Position numbers and translations under genes: made by a program. A model generated the notes under the pieces. That model saw only the letters and a list, made by a program, of their open reading frames with translations. It was not told where the DNA came from and did not search any database. DNA of 26,924 nt from JAGPUQ01 sp050179115 (GTDB lineage Bacteria; Pseudomonadota; Gammaproteobacteria; Pseudomonadales; Porticoccaceae). The stretch is taken from positions 1 through 26,924 of the forward strand of contig JBFXFL010000039.1 in NCBI GenBank assembly GCA_050179115.1, in the 5' to 3' direction. Shown here in pieces: positions 1 to 7,770 of the stretch; positions within the stretch are counted from its first letter, which is position 1, and each line of letters opens with the position of its first letter.

Positions 1-125
1 GCGGCCCTGCCGCTTAGCTCGACCACGGGCACCGGGGCCGCGATGGTCGGCAGGGCAAGCCCCGCCAACACGACTGCTCCCGCTGCCCACCGACTTCCCG
101 ATCGCGCCAGCCTGCACTTCATCAT
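1..125 (-). CDS. cpoB: CpoB/YbgF, Tol-Pal-associated periplasmic protein (N-terminal fragment)
   Basis: Only the first 41 codons are in the window; the gene continues past the left edge. The start is ATG-ATG at 125/122, six bases after the pal stop. The peptide has a basic N-terminus (MMKCRLARSGSR), a hydrophobic stretch and an Ala-rich cleavage region ending in PTIAAPVPVVELS. That looks like a Sec signal peptide followed by the short mature N-terminus typical of CpoB. In the known family, CpoB is a periplasmic coiled-coil/TPR protein that coordinates PBP1B and Tol-Pal during constriction, and its gene normally follows pal. Identity rests mainly on position and the signal peptide, because the diagnostic TPR part is missing. 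Confidence 0.72.
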   Translation of the reverse strand, partial: MMKCRLARSGSRWAAGAVVLAGLALPTIAAPVPVVELSGRA

Positions 126-131
126 CAGCTA

Positions 132-644
132 CTACTTCAGCTCCACCCGGCGATTCATCGCCCATGACGACTCATCGCTGCCGACCGCAGCGGGGCTTTC
201 CTCGCCATAGCTGATAACCTCGATCAGACCGGAATCAACACCGTTGAGCACCAGGAAATCCCTCACCGCGTTGCCGCGTCGCTCGCCCAGCGCCATGTTG
301 TATTCGCGCGTCCCGCGCTCGTCAGTGTGGCCCTCCAGCCGGATGTGCTTGGGATTGCTGCGCAGATTGGCCGCGTGGCCCTGCAGAGCGGAACGCGATT
401 CGGGGCGCAGCGTGGCTTTGTCGAAATCAAAATAGAACACCGTTTCCAAGCCGCCGGCGTCATAAACATCCGCCCCGCCGATCGAACCGTCGCCGACCAC
501 TCCGGTCGCTACGCCGTTGCCAGAACCACTTTCGCCGATGCCGGCACCCGCCGTATCGCCGTCGGTGGAAGTACTGGAACACGCGGCCAGAAACATCGCC
601 AGAAAACCGGCAAAAAATAAATTGGTGAAGGATTTCATGTTCAT
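132..644 (-). CDS. pal: Pal, peptidoglycan-associated outer-membrane lipoprotein
   Basis: Pal anchors the outer membrane to peptidoglycan and is the outer-membrane partner of TolB. From the ATG at 644 the protein has 170 residues, close to the E. coli length of 173. A lipoprotein signal ends in the lipobox LAAC (Cys22), followed by a Ser/Gly/Asp-rich linker. The C-terminal OmpA-like domain begins near VFYFDFDKATL and carries the peptidoglycan-binding motif GHTDERGTREYN and the family end NRRVEL. I chose 644 because AAGGAG lies 12 bases upstream; ATG at 638 is an alternative. A longer upstream in-frame extension to 713 would bury the signal peptide and is rejected. The gene lies 91 bases after tolB and 6 bases before cpoB. 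Confidence 0.95.
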   Translation of the reverse strand: MNMKSFTNLFFAGFLAMFLAACSSTSTDGDTAGAGIGESGSGNGVATGVVGDGSIGGADVYDAGGLETVFYFDFDKATLRPESRSALQGHAANLRSNPKHIRLEGHTDERGTREYNMALGERRGNAVRDFLVLNGVDSGLIEVISYGEESPAAVGSDESSWAMNRRVELK

Positions 645-691
645 GAGTTGAGAAAGCTCCTTGATATCGTAGGGGCACAAAAGCCGTGCAC

Positions 692-721
692 AATCTATCC
701 GGTTCGGCAGCAAAATGCCAA
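692..721 (-). promoter_or_regulatory. Possible internal promoter before pal
   Basis: The 91-base gap between tolB and pal is the largest in the tol block. On the minus strand it holds TTGGCA (721-716), an 18-base spacer and TAGATT (697-692), a moderate match to sigma-70 boxes. Extra transcription of the abundant lipoprotein from an internal promoter would make sense, but the match could be chance. Confidence 0.25.
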
Positions 722-735
722 TAATTTCCCCGAGA

Positions 736-2076
736 TCACTTCAGAAATGGTGACCATGCTGGCTCGCGCACATCGCCCGACTGCGACGGCAACAGAAAAC
801 GCACCCGTGCATCGATCGAAACCACCGCCAGCACGGTACGGCGACCCTGTCGGGAGGTGTACATCACCATGGCGCCGTTCGGTGCCACCGTGGGCGATTC
901 ATCCAGCGCGGACTGGGTTAACCCCCGAAAGTCGTTGGTCACCAGATCCTGGCTCGCAATAACGAATCCCCCGCCCTCGCCTCGATGCACCATCACCAGG
1001 GTACGGCCATCGGCCGCCAGCTGCGGTCGTGCGTTGTACTTGCCGTTGAAGGTGACGCGCGTAAGCTGGTTGCCCGCCAGTGTAAGTTTGTAGATCTGCG
1101 GTGATCCACCACGGTCGGACGTAAACAGCACTGCCTTGCCGTCGGGCGTCCACGTAGGCTCGGTATCAATCGCAGAATGGTTCGTCAGCCGGGTGAAGGC
1201 CTTGGTCGCGAAGGTATACAGATAGATCTCGGGATTGCCGTCCTTGGAGAGCACCAGGGCCAGACTGCGGCCATCGGGCGACCAGGCGGGCGCCCCGTTC
1301 AAGCCGCGGAAATTTGTCACCTGTTCACGCTGGGCGTCCGATAGCCGCTGGCGAAAGACCGCTGGGCGACGGGTTTCAAAGGAGACATAGACCAGTTCGC
1401 GGCCATCCGGAGACCAGCGCGGCGACAGGATCGGCTCCTTCGATTTCAGCATCAGCCGTTCGCGGGCGCCGTCGGCATCGGAAACCAGCAGACGATACGC
1501 CAGTTTCCCGCCTTCTGGTGTCGCCGTGACATAGGCAATGCGCGTGGAAAAAGCGCCGCGAATCCCGGTAATGGCCTCAAACACCACGTCGCTGATGTGG
1601 TGAGCAATGTCGCGCAGCTCACTGTCACTGCCTTCGACAACCTTGGTAAATATCTGCCGTTCGCCCGCGACCTGAGCCAGACTGAAAGTGACCTTGATAC
1701 GACCCGCCACTGGACGCTGGACATCTGCCACCACCAGGTACTCGATGCCCGCGACACTCCAGTCGCGATAGTAGACCTCCGCCATGGTCCGGGGAAACGA
1801 CAGCATGTTTTCCCGCGCCATGGTCCGGAACAACCCGCTACGATCGAGATCCGCGGAAACAATGGCACTGATGTCGCCCGGCAGCTGTCCGCCGGCCAGC
1901 GTCATCGGCACCACCGCGATGCGGGTGGGGTTATCCGCGCCATGGGTAATCTCGATCGAGAGTTCCCCGCGCGCGGATAACGACGTGCACAGCAGCACAA
2001 ACAGCGCCGCAATGGACCACCGATTTCGCCGGCAGCGCAGGACATTCAACGGGGCAATGCTCGGATATTTTTCCAT
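736..2076 (-). CDS. tolB: TolB, periplasmic beta-propeller of the Tol-Pal system
   Basis: TolB is a soluble periplasmic protein that binds Pal and the TolA C-terminal domain and relays inner-membrane energy to the outer membrane. It has 446 residues. A long basic N-region and hydrophobic core (WSIAALFVLLCTSLSARG) form a signal peptide. The TolB N-terminal domain follows (IAVVPM, DLDRSGLFRTM), then PD40/WD40-like repeats, each with a WSPDG or WTPDG core (for example SPRWSPDGRELVY, APAWSPDGRSLAL, EPTWTPDGKAVLFTSDRGG). The protein ends in EPAWSPFLK, as in the family. The ATG shares one base with the tolA stop (TAATG), so translation is probably coupled. Confidence 0.96.
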   Translation of the reverse strand: MEKYPSIAPLNVLRCRRNRWSIAALFVLLCTSLSARGELSIEITHGADNPTRIAVVPMTLAGGQLPGDISAIVSADLDRSGLFRTMARENMLSFPRTMAEVYYRDWSVAGIEYLVVADVQRPVAGRIKVTFSLAQVAGERQIFTKVVEGSDSELRDIAHHISDVVFEAITGIRGAFSTRIAYVTATPEGGKLAYRLLVSDADGARERLMLKSKEPILSPRWSPDGRELVYVSFETRRPAVFRQRLSDAQREQVTNFRGLNGAPAWSPDGRSLALVLSKDGNPEIYLYTFATKAFTRLTNHSAIDTEPTWTPDGKAVLFTSDRGGSPQIYKLTLAGNQLTRVTFNGKYNARPQLAADGRTLVMVHRGEGGGFVIASQDLVTNDFRGLTQSALDESPTVAPNGAMVMYTSRQGRRTVLAVVSIDARVRFLLPSQSGDVREPAWSPFLK

Positions 2077-3128
2077 TAGAGCCTCAAATCTTCGGGTCGG
2101 AATATCAGGGTAAATTTCCGGAAATACTGCTCAAACAACAACGGATCCTTGCGCGCCAATTCCTGCAGACGGTCAAAGCGCCCGGCCCGCTCAACCGCCG
2201 TGATCGCGGATTGGTCAAACGCCGGATCGCCACTCGAGCGCGTCACTACAACGCCCATCACCTGGCCGGTGGGCACGATCCGTATCTGTAGCTCCACCTG
2301 CATATCGCGACGCGCGCTCGGCGGCCTGCTCCAGTTCCCCGCGATGCGATCTCGGACATAGTCTCCATAGGTCGAAACTGACTGCTGCGCCGCGGCCTGC
2401 GCCTGTTCGGCGGCCTGCTGCGCGGCCAGCTGTTGCGCGCGCTGGGCACGTGCCTCCTGCTCGGCTTTTTCACGCACGGCTTTTTCTTTCGCGAGCTTGT
2501 CCTTCGCCGCTTTCTCCTGCTCTCTGGCGGCCTGCTCTTTTGCCGCCTTCTCCTTCGCTGCCTTTTCCTTGGTGGCTTTTTCCTGAGCGGCTTTTTGCAG
2601 CGCCAGTTTCTCCTTGACAGCGGTTTCCCGCGCCAACTTTTCTTGCGCCGCTTTTTCGCGCGTTGCCTGTTCCGCACGCTTCGCGTCGGCGTCGTTCGCC
2701 ACCGGCTTGGGCTTGGGCGGCTCCGGCTTTGCAGGCTCCGGCTTTGCAGGCTCNNNNNNNNNNNNNNNNNNNNNNNNNNNNNNNNNNNNNNNNNNNNNNN
2801 NNNNNNNNNNNNNNNNNNNNNNNNNNNNNNNNNNNNNNNNNNNNNNNNNNNNNGGCTCCGGCTTTGCAGGCTCCGGCTTTGCAGGCTCTGGTTTTGGTGG
2901 CTCTGGTTTGGCCGGCTCCGGCTTAGGCTGTTGGACCTTTGCCGGCGCGGATCGGGTCGGCGCCGGACGTTCGATCTGCAACAACGTGGCTTCGATATAG
3001 CTTGGCTGCACCAGATCCCTCCGTTGGAACTCGGGGTACCAGCCGCTGATCAGCAGATACAGCAGCCCACCATGCAGGAAGGCACTGCACAGCACCGCAA
3101 TCCGATACCCGGATCCGCGTCGTGTCAT
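2076..3128 (-). CDS. tolA: TolA, inner-membrane to periplasm spanning protein (contains assembly gap)
   Basis: TolA is anchored in the inner membrane by one N-terminal helix (IAVLCSAFLHGGLLYLLIS), crosses the periplasm through a long helical domain and contacts TolB/Pal with domain III. The order seen is: the transmembrane helix; a proline-rich EPAKP repeat zone interrupted by 100 N; a Lys/Ala/Glu-rich helix with repeated KEKAAKE-type units; and the TonB/TolA-like C-terminal domain (YGDYVRDRIAGNW, ITAVERAGRF, FTLIFRPEDLRL). The true length is unknown because the gap lies inside a 15-base repeat, although reading frame and repeat phase match on both sides. The ATG directly follows the tolR stop (TGAATG). 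Confidence 0.93.
   Translation of the reverse strand: MTRRGSGYRIAVLCSAFLHGGLLYLLISGWYPEFQRRDLVQPSYIEATLLQIERPAPTRSAPAKVQQPKPEPAKPEPPKPEPAKPEPAKPEXXXXXXXXXXXXXXXXXXXXXXXXXXXXXXXXXXEPAKPEPAKPEPPKPKPVANDADAKRAEQATREKAAQEKLARETAVKEKLALQKAAQEKATKEKAAKEKAAKEQAAREQEKAAKDKLAKEKAVREKAEQEARAQRAQQLAAQQAAEQAQAAAQQSVSTYGDYVRDRIAGNWSRPPSARRDMQVELQIRIVPTGQVMGVVVTRSSGDPAFDQSAITAVERAGRFDRLQELARKDPLLFEQYFRKFTLIFRPEDLRL
2719..2928. repeat. 15-bp tandem repeat encoding EPAKP units in tolA
   Basis: Units of 15 bases (plus strand GGCTCCGGCTTTGCA, minus-strand coding EPAKP) start at 2719 and 2734. A partial unit at 2749 runs into the N block. Units resume at 2854 and 2869, followed by three diverged units to 2928. 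The repeat phase is preserved across the gap (2749 plus 105 is 2854), so the N block stands for a multiple of 15 bases if the array is uninterrupted. Copy number is probably variable and short reads could not resolve it. Confidence 0.9.
2754..2853. other. Assembly gap, 100 N
   Basis: Exactly 100 consecutive N lie within the tolA repeat array. A round 100 is a common placeholder for a gap of unknown size. It also happens to fit the repeat phase (six full units plus ten bases), so a sized estimate cannot be excluded. Confidence 0.99.
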
Positions 3129-3557
3129 TCACCGTCGTCCCGATGGCGGATCGGTGACCAGTCCGACGCCCTTCACTCCGGCCCCTTGCAGCTTGGCCAT
3201 AAGCCCGACCACGGTGCCGTAATCAACCGTGCGGTCACCCCGCACCAGCACCGGGGTATCCGGTTTTTCGCTCAACACCTTGCGGATTTTCTCGACAATG
3301 GCGTCCAGTGCTTCCGGCTGACTTTTGCCGTTGCCGAGATCGAGGTGATACACGCCCGCCTCGTCAATCGCGACCTCGATGGGCTCCTTGTCCTCCACCG
3401 GCTGCGCGGTCGCCTTGGGTAGATCCACCTTCACGCCCGTGGTGAGCAGCGGCGCGGTGACCATGAAGACGATGAGCAGCACCAGCATCACGTCGATATA
3501 GGGGACGACGTTGATTTCCGCTACCAGAGCGCGCTTTTGCTTCTTGTTGAATGCCAT
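3129..3557 (-). CDS. tolR: TolR, inner-membrane proton-channel subunit (ExbD family)
   Basis: TolR works with TolQ as the proton-motive-force-driven stator that energises TolA. The protein has 142 residues. A short cytoplasmic N-terminus is followed by INVVPYIDVMLVLLIVFMVT, the single transmembrane helix, with the channel aspartate at Asp22 (E. coli Asp23). The periplasmic ExbD/TolR domain follows (VDLPKATAQP, VLVRGDRTVDYGTVVGLMAKLQGAGVKGVGLVTDPP). The ATG at 3557 lies 12 bases after the tolQ stop, and the stop abuts the tolA ATG. Confidence 0.96.
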   Translation of the reverse strand: MAFNKKQKRALVAEINVVPYIDVMLVLLIVFMVTAPLLTTGVKVDLPKATAQPVEDKEPIEVAIDEAGVYHLDLGNGKSQPEALDAIVEKIRKVLSEKPDTPVLVRGDRTVDYGTVVGLMAKLQGAGVKGVGLVTDPPSGRR

Positions 3558-3569
3558 GAGCCCGACCTG

Positions 3570-4262
3570 CTACTTACCGGTACTGTAAATACGGCGGTGC
3601 AGGATGCCCGAGAACTCCTCTGCAAAAGTCTGATACCCGCCGTACACCTGCTCGACACGAGTGGCGAATCGGTTGTAGGCGATAACGGCCGGAATCGCCG
3701 CAAACAGACCCATCGCGGTGGCGACGAGCGCCTCGGCAATGCCGGGGGCGACCGCTGCCAGGGTCGCCTGCTGCATGCCGGCGAGACCCCGGAATGCCTG
3801 CATGATGCCCCACACCGTGCCGAACAACCCGATATAGGGGCTCACCGAGGCAACACTGGCGAGAAACGGCAGATGGGTATTGAGCTTTTCCTCTTCGCGG
3901 GACAGCGCAATCCGCATCGCCCGCTCGACGCCGGCAACGATGGAATCCGGGTCCGCACCACGCTGCTGGTTGAGCCGGTTGAACTCCCGGAACCCCGCGC
4001 GAAACACGGTCTCGACGCCGGGGATATGCTCATTACCCTGCAAACGCTGGTTACCGTCATTGAACAACTGGTTGAGGTCGCCTCCGGACCAGAAAGTGCT
4101 TTCGAACCGCTTGAGGTCGGCTCCGGCGCCACGCAGATAAAGTCCGCGCTGGATGATCATCACCCAGGACAGCGCCGACGCACCGAACAGGATCAGCAGC
4201 ACCAATTTGACGGGCACGGTCGCACCGACGATCAGCACCCAGAACGACATTTCGTTTGTCAC
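3570..4262 (-). CDS. tolQ: TolQ, inner-membrane proton-channel subunit (MotA/TolQ/ExbB family)
   Basis: TolQ is a three-helix inner-membrane protein that forms the proton channel with TolR. I place the start at GTG 4262: GAGGAG lies 6 bases upstream and the resulting 230 residues equal the E. coli length. The N-terminus MTNEMSFWVLIVGATVPVKL also matches the family layout. The ATG at 4250 (226 residues) has no good ribosome site. Visible parts are helix 1 (VKLVLLILFGASALSWVMIIQ), the conserved loop with LPFLASVASVSPYIGLFGTVWGIM, and helix 3 (ALVATAMGLFAAIPAVIAYNRF). The gene starts 17 bases after the ybgC stop. Confidence 0.95.
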   Translation of the reverse strand: MTNEMSFWVLIVGATVPVKLVLLILFGASALSWVMIIQRGLYLRGAGADLKRFESTFWSGGDLNQLFNDGNQRLQGNEHIPGVETVFRAGFREFNRLNQQRGADPDSIVAGVERAMRIALSREEEKLNTHLPFLASVASVSPYIGLFGTVWGIMQAFRGLAGMQQATLAAVAPGIAEALVATAMGLFAAIPAVIAYNRFATRVEQVYGGYQTFAEEFSGILHRRIYSTGK

Positions 4263-4274
4263 CCGTGACTCCTC
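4263..4274 (-). promoter_or_regulatory. Ribosome binding site that fixes the tolQ GTG start
   Basis: GAGGAG (4274-4269) and a six-base spacer lead directly to GTG at 4262. The downstream ATG at 4250 would have an 18-base spacer. This decides the start in favour of GTG. Confidence 0.7.
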
Positions 4275-4279
4275 AGCTA

Positions 4280-4684
4280 TCAGGCATTGGCAAAAATTCT
4301 TTCGAGCATTTCGCCCGGCATTCTCACCGGCTTCATGGTGCAACGGTCGGCACAGGCCACCTTGACCTGCCCCGCGCACAATAATTCCCCGCCACGGTGA
4401 ACACTCTGCTCGACCTCAAACCAGGCGCGACCGTGCGCCGCCGCGAAGGCGGTAATGACCAGGTCGTCGTAGAGTCGCGCCGGGCGGTGGTAACGAACGT
4501 TGAGTGAATGCACCACAAAAATACTGTCATCGCCCCAAAAGGCGGGATTCGCAAACCCATGGTGGCGGAGCCATTCCGAACGCGCACGCTCCATGTATTT
4601 CAGATAATTCACGTAATAGACAATGCCCTGGGCATCGGTATCCTCGATGTAAACCCGGACCGGCAATTCGAAAATCGTGCTCAA
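4280..4684 (-). CDS. ybgC: YbgC, acyl-CoA thioesterase of the Tol-Pal operon (hotdog fold)
   Basis: YbgC hydrolyses acyl-CoA thioesters and is the usual first gene of the tol-pal operon. The protein has 134 residues and the hotdog signature VRVYIEDTDAQGIVYYVNYL, with the catalytic aspartate at Asp17 (E. coli Asp18), then YMERARSEWLRHHGF. The start codon is TTG at 4684; no upstream ATG is available, and alignment to known YbgC N-termini supports it. TTG overlaps the ruvB stop (TTGA) and no strong Shine-Dalgarno precedes it, so translation is probably coupled to ruvB. That ties the ruv and tol blocks together. Confidence 0.93.
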   Translation of the reverse strand: MSTIFELPVRVYIEDTDAQGIVYYVNYLKYMERARSEWLRHHGFANPAFWGDDSIFVVHSLNVRYHRPARLYDDLVITAFAAAHGRAWFEVEQSVHRGGELLCAGQVKVACADRCTMKPVRMPGEMLERIFANA

Positions 4685-5724
4685 GGCTGCAACAGTCCCG
4701 GCTGTGATCCGGCGCCGCCGGTCGCCGGCGGTCGCAAACCAAAATGCTCGTAGGCAAGTCGCGTCGCAATCCGACCGCGCGCCGTGCGCGCCAGGTAGCC
4801 CTGCTGGATCAAATAGGGCTCAAGCACGTCCTCGATGGTATCGCGCTCCTCGCTCAAGGCCGCCGCGAGACTGTCCACGCCCACCGGCCCACCATCGAAT
4901 TTTTCGATGATGCTGCGCAGCAGGCGTCGGTCGAGATGATCGAATCCGGACTTGTCCACCTTGAGCATATCCAGAGCAGTATGCGCGACTTCCATCAGGA
5001 TACGTCCGTCGCCCCGCACTTCGGCGTAGTCGCGCACCCGCCGCAACAGGCGGTTGGCGATGCGGGGCGTGCCGCGCGCCCGGCGCGCCACTTCCATGGC
5101 GCCGTCCACATCGATCTCGACGCCGAGAATCCCGGCGGCGCGGGTGACGATGGCGCCCAGTTCCTCGACGCTGTAGAACTCCAGACGCTGCACGATGCCA
5201 AAACGATCCCGCAGCGGCGACGTGAGCAAACCCGCGCGCGTGGTGGCACCCACCAGGGTGAACGGCGGCAATTCGAGCTTGATCGAACGCGCGGCCGGTC
5301 CTTCGCCGATCAGGATATCGAGCCGGTAATCCTCCATCGCCGGATAGAGAATTTCTTCCACCACCGGGCTCAGGCGATGGATTTCGTCGATGAACAGCAC
5401 GTCGCCCGCTTCCAGATTGGTGAGCAGGGCCGCGAGATCGCCAGCCCGCTCCAGCACCGGACCCGAGGTGGTCTTCAACCGGGCGCCCATTTCGCTGGCG
5501 ATGATGTGGGCGAGCGTGGTCTTGCCAAGCCCCGGCGGGCCGAATACCAGGGTGTGATCCAGTGGTTCGTTGCGGCTGCATGCGGCCTCGATGAACACCG
5601 CCATCTGCTCCCGCACCGCAGTCTGACCGACGTAGTCTTCGAGTCTCAGGGGGCGCAGCGCGCGATCGATGCGCTGTTCGGGGGCGGCAGCCTGGGGCGC
5701 CACGAGACGATCCGTTTCAATCAT
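4681..5724 (-). CDS. ruvB: RuvB, Holliday junction branch-migration ATPase
   Basis: RuvB is the AAA+ hexameric motor that drives branch migration with RuvA during recombinational repair. The protein has 347 residues. The Walker A motif is GPPGLGKTT (residues 62-70), Walker B is LFIDEIH (about 110-116), and the sensor region GATTRAG is at about 159-165, followed by the arginine-finger segment SPLRDRFG. A winged-helix C-terminus follows (DHLDRRLLRSIIEKFDGGPVG, EPYLIQQGYLARTARGR). It starts 43 bases after ruvA, and its stop overlaps the ybgC TTG start. Confidence 0.97.
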   Translation of the reverse strand: MIETDRLVAPQAAAPEQRIDRALRPLRLEDYVGQTAVREQMAVFIEAACSRNEPLDHTLVFGPPGLGKTTLAHIIASEMGARLKTTSGPVLERAGDLAALLTNLEAGDVLFIDEIHRLSPVVEEILYPAMEDYRLDILIGEGPAARSIKLELPPFTLVGATTRAGLLTSPLRDRFGIVQRLEFYSVEELGAIVTRAAGILGVEIDVDGAMEVARRARGTPRIANRLLRRVRDYAEVRGDGRILMEVAHTALDMLKVDKSGFDHLDRRLLRSIIEKFDGGPVGVDSLAAALSEERDTIEDVLEPYLIQQGYLARTARGRIATRLAYEHFGLRPPATGGAGSQPGLLQP

Positions 5725-5767
5725 CGGGCCAGCCCGGGAAATTGGCGGCTAGCATACCGGTCCCGGA

Positions 5768-6385
5768 CTACTTTTTCACCATGCCGCGCAAGGCTCGACG
5801 GATCAGCTGCGCGCTGTCGGCCGCCTCGGCCGCCGGGCAATCGGCCAGTGCCGCGGTCACCATCTGCGCCGCCTCCGCGGGTTTGTAACCGAGCGTCATC
5901 AGGGCGCTCTCGGCCTCGCCGCTGATATCCTGCCCGTGCGATGCCGCGTTCGGGCTACCCTCTCTACTCGCCACCGGGGCCCAGTCCGCGATGCGGTCGC
6001 GCATTTCCACCAGCAGACGCTCCGCGGTCTTGCGCCCCACCCCGGGCAGCCTGACCAGGCGCGCGGTATCGCCGGCGCGGATCGCATGGATGAACTCTCC
6101 CACCGTCATGCCCGACAGCACGGCGAGCGCCAGCCGCGGGCCGACGCCGCCGATGCGGATCAACTCGCGGAACAGCCGCCGCTCGGCGACATCGCTGAAT
6201 CCGAACAGTTGCTGGGCGTCTTCACGCACCACCAAGTGCGTGTGCAGGACAACCGGGCTGCCCACCTCGGGCAGTACGAAATAGGTGTTGAGGGATACCA
6301 GCACCTCGTAGCCGACGCCCTGGACATCGACCAGCAACTCCTGGGCCTGCTTCTCCCGCAGCATGCCGCTGAGCCAACCGATCAC
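5768..6385 (-). CDS. ruvA: RuvA, Holliday junction DNA-binding subunit
   Basis: RuvA tetramers bind four-way junctions and load RuvB. The protein has 205 residues. The N-terminal OB fold begins MIGWLSGML, and VDVQGVGYEV is conserved. The tandem helix-hairpin-helix segments are visible as LIRIGGVGPRLALAVLSG and LVRLPGVGRKTAERLLVEMRD. A small C-terminal domain that contacts RuvB includes ALMTLGYKPAEA and LIRRALRGMVK. The start is GTG at 6385, with GGAGG at 6397-6393 and a 7-base spacer; family members begin at exactly this Met-Ile-Gly. Confidence 0.96.
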   Translation of the reverse strand: MIGWLSGMLREKQAQELLVDVQGVGYEVLVSLNTYFVLPEVGSPVVLHTHLVVREDAQQLFGFSDVAERRLFRELIRIGGVGPRLALAVLSGMTVGEFIHAIRAGDTARLVRLPGVGRKTAERLLVEMRDRIADWAPVASREGSPNAASHGQDISGEAESALMTLGYKPAEAAQMVTAALADCPAAEAADSAQLIRRALRGMVKK

Positions 6386-6428
6386 GGCCTATCCTCCACG
6401 ACCCCGGGTGCGCAACCGATGGGCATCG

Positions 6429-6947
6429 CTAACTCTGCCAACGTCCGCGGGCGTAATGGGCCGCACCCACCCGGGCCGCCGTCGCGATGCCGTGGACATG
6501 ACAGATCGCCACCGCCAGGGCATCGGCGGCATCGGCCGGCGGCACCGCCGGCAATTGCAGCAACTGCTTCACCATCAACTGCACCTGCTCCTTGGTGGCA
6601 CCGCCATTACCTACCACGGCCTGCTTGACCGTGCGCGCACTGTACTCGGCAACCGGCAGACCGGCATGGACCGCGGCGACAATGGCGGCGCCCCGGGCCT
6701 GGCCCAGGCGCAGCGCCGCACGGGGATCGCGGGCGAAGAAAATGTCCTCGATCGCCACCGCATCCGGGTGGTAACGGGCGATGAGCTCGCTGACTCCGCT
6801 GAAAATATGGCCGAGGCGTTCGGCAAGCGTGGTCGCCGGCGGTCGCACCACACCGCTCGCGATGTAGGCAGGGCTGGCGCCGGAGCTCTCGACAACACCA
6901 AAGCCGGTGCATCGGGAGCCGGGATCTATGCCCAATATCACCGCCAT
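6429..6947 (-). CDS. ruvC: RuvC, Holliday junction resolvase
   Basis: RuvC is the dimeric endonuclease that cuts four-way junctions after RuvAB migration. From the ATG at 6947 it has 172 residues (E. coli 173). The four catalytic acids are present: Asp8 in GIDPGS, Glu67 in AIEDIFFARD, and Asp139 and Asp142 in PADAADALA. TGGAG sits six bases before the ATG. An in-frame extension to 7004 only adds residues before MAVILGIDPGS and is rejected. The gene lies 74 bases after yebC and 43 before ruvA. Confidence 0.97.
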   Translation of the reverse strand: MAVILGIDPGSRCTGFGVVESSGASPAYIASGVVRPPATTLAERLGHIFSGVSELIARYHPDAVAIEDIFFARDPRAALRLGQARGAAIVAAVHAGLPVAEYSARTVKQAVVGNGGATKEQVQLMVKQLLQLPAVPPADAADALAVAICHVHGIATAARVGAAHYARGRWQS

Positions 6948-7021
6948 GGCGAACTCCAGTGACAGCGAAACAACGATGTGTGTGCGCTCGGCAGCGTCCA
7001 GCACAGCGCGAAGAAGGTCAC

Positions 7022-7753
7022 CTAGGGCGCCGCCGACAAATCAGCGTTGGTATAGACGTTCTGGACATCGTCCAGATCTTCGAGCTGGTCGATCAAGGCG
7101 ATCACCGCCACCGCACTGTCCGCATCCGGCACCACGGTGGTGAGCGGGATCATGGCGACCTCCGCATGCTCCGGCGTCAATCCGGCAGCCGTCATCGCCG
7201 CCTTCACCGCGGCGAAATCCTGCCAGCCACTCAGCACATCGACCGAACCGTCTTCATTGCTCACTACGTCCTCGGCACCGGCTTCAAGCGCAACCTCGAT
7301 AATGCGGTCCTCATCGCAACCCGGCGGATAGGTCAACTGGCCGCGACGGTTGAACAGATAGGCGACCGAACCGTCGGTACCCAGGTTGCCGCCGCGCTTG
7401 CTGAACGCGTGCCGGACATCGGCCACCGTGCGATTGCGGTTGTCGGTGAGGCACTCCACCAGCAGCGCGACACCGCCCGCGCCATAGCCTTCGTAGGTGA
7501 CTTCTTCGTAGTTTTCCGCATCGCCGGCGCCCGCGCCGCGCTGGATCGCCTTGTCGATGGTATCCCTTTTCATATTGACCGACAGAGCCTTGTCGATCGC
7601 CGTCCGCAAGCGTGGATTGTCTTCCGGCGACCCGCCGCCGGTACGCGCCGCCGTCACCAGCTCGCGAATCAGCTTGGTGAACAGCTTGCCGCGCTGGGCG
7701 TCCTGGGCCGCCTTGCGATGCTTGATGTTTGCCCACTTGCTGTGGCCGGCCAT
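7022..7753 (-). CDS. yebC: YebC/TACO1 family protein
   Basis: The start MAGHSKWANIKHRKAAQDA is the family hallmark, and the length of 243 residues fits (E. coli 246). Further conserved blocks are NPRLRTAIDKALSVNMKRDTI, YEGYGAGGVALLVECLTDNRNRT and RHAFSKRGGNLGTDGSVAYLF. Family members have been described as transcriptional regulators and, more recently, as translation factors that help ribosomes through difficult sequences; the mitochondrial relative is TACO1. CGGAG lies just upstream of the ATG at 7753. The reading frame is open to 7852, but that part is aspS sequence. The position beside ruvC is widely conserved. Confidence 0.95.
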   Translation of the reverse strand: MAGHSKWANIKHRKAAQDAQRGKLFTKLIRELVTAARTGGGSPEDNPRLRTAIDKALSVNMKRDTIDKAIQRGAGAGDAENYEEVTYEGYGAGGVALLVECLTDNRNRTVADVRHAFSKRGGNLGTDGSVAYLFNRRGQLTYPPGCDEDRIIEVALEAGAEDVVSNEDGSVDVLSGWQDFAAVKAAMTAAGLTPEHAEVAMIPLTTVVPDADSAVAVIALIDQLEDLDDVQNVYTNADLSAAP

Positions 7754-7770
7754 GGAGAGTCTCCGGAAAA

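Noticed and set aside
4744..5925. 393-codon open frame opposite ruvB
   Set aside because: Shadow of ruvB in GC-rich DNA. ruvB has intact Walker motifs.
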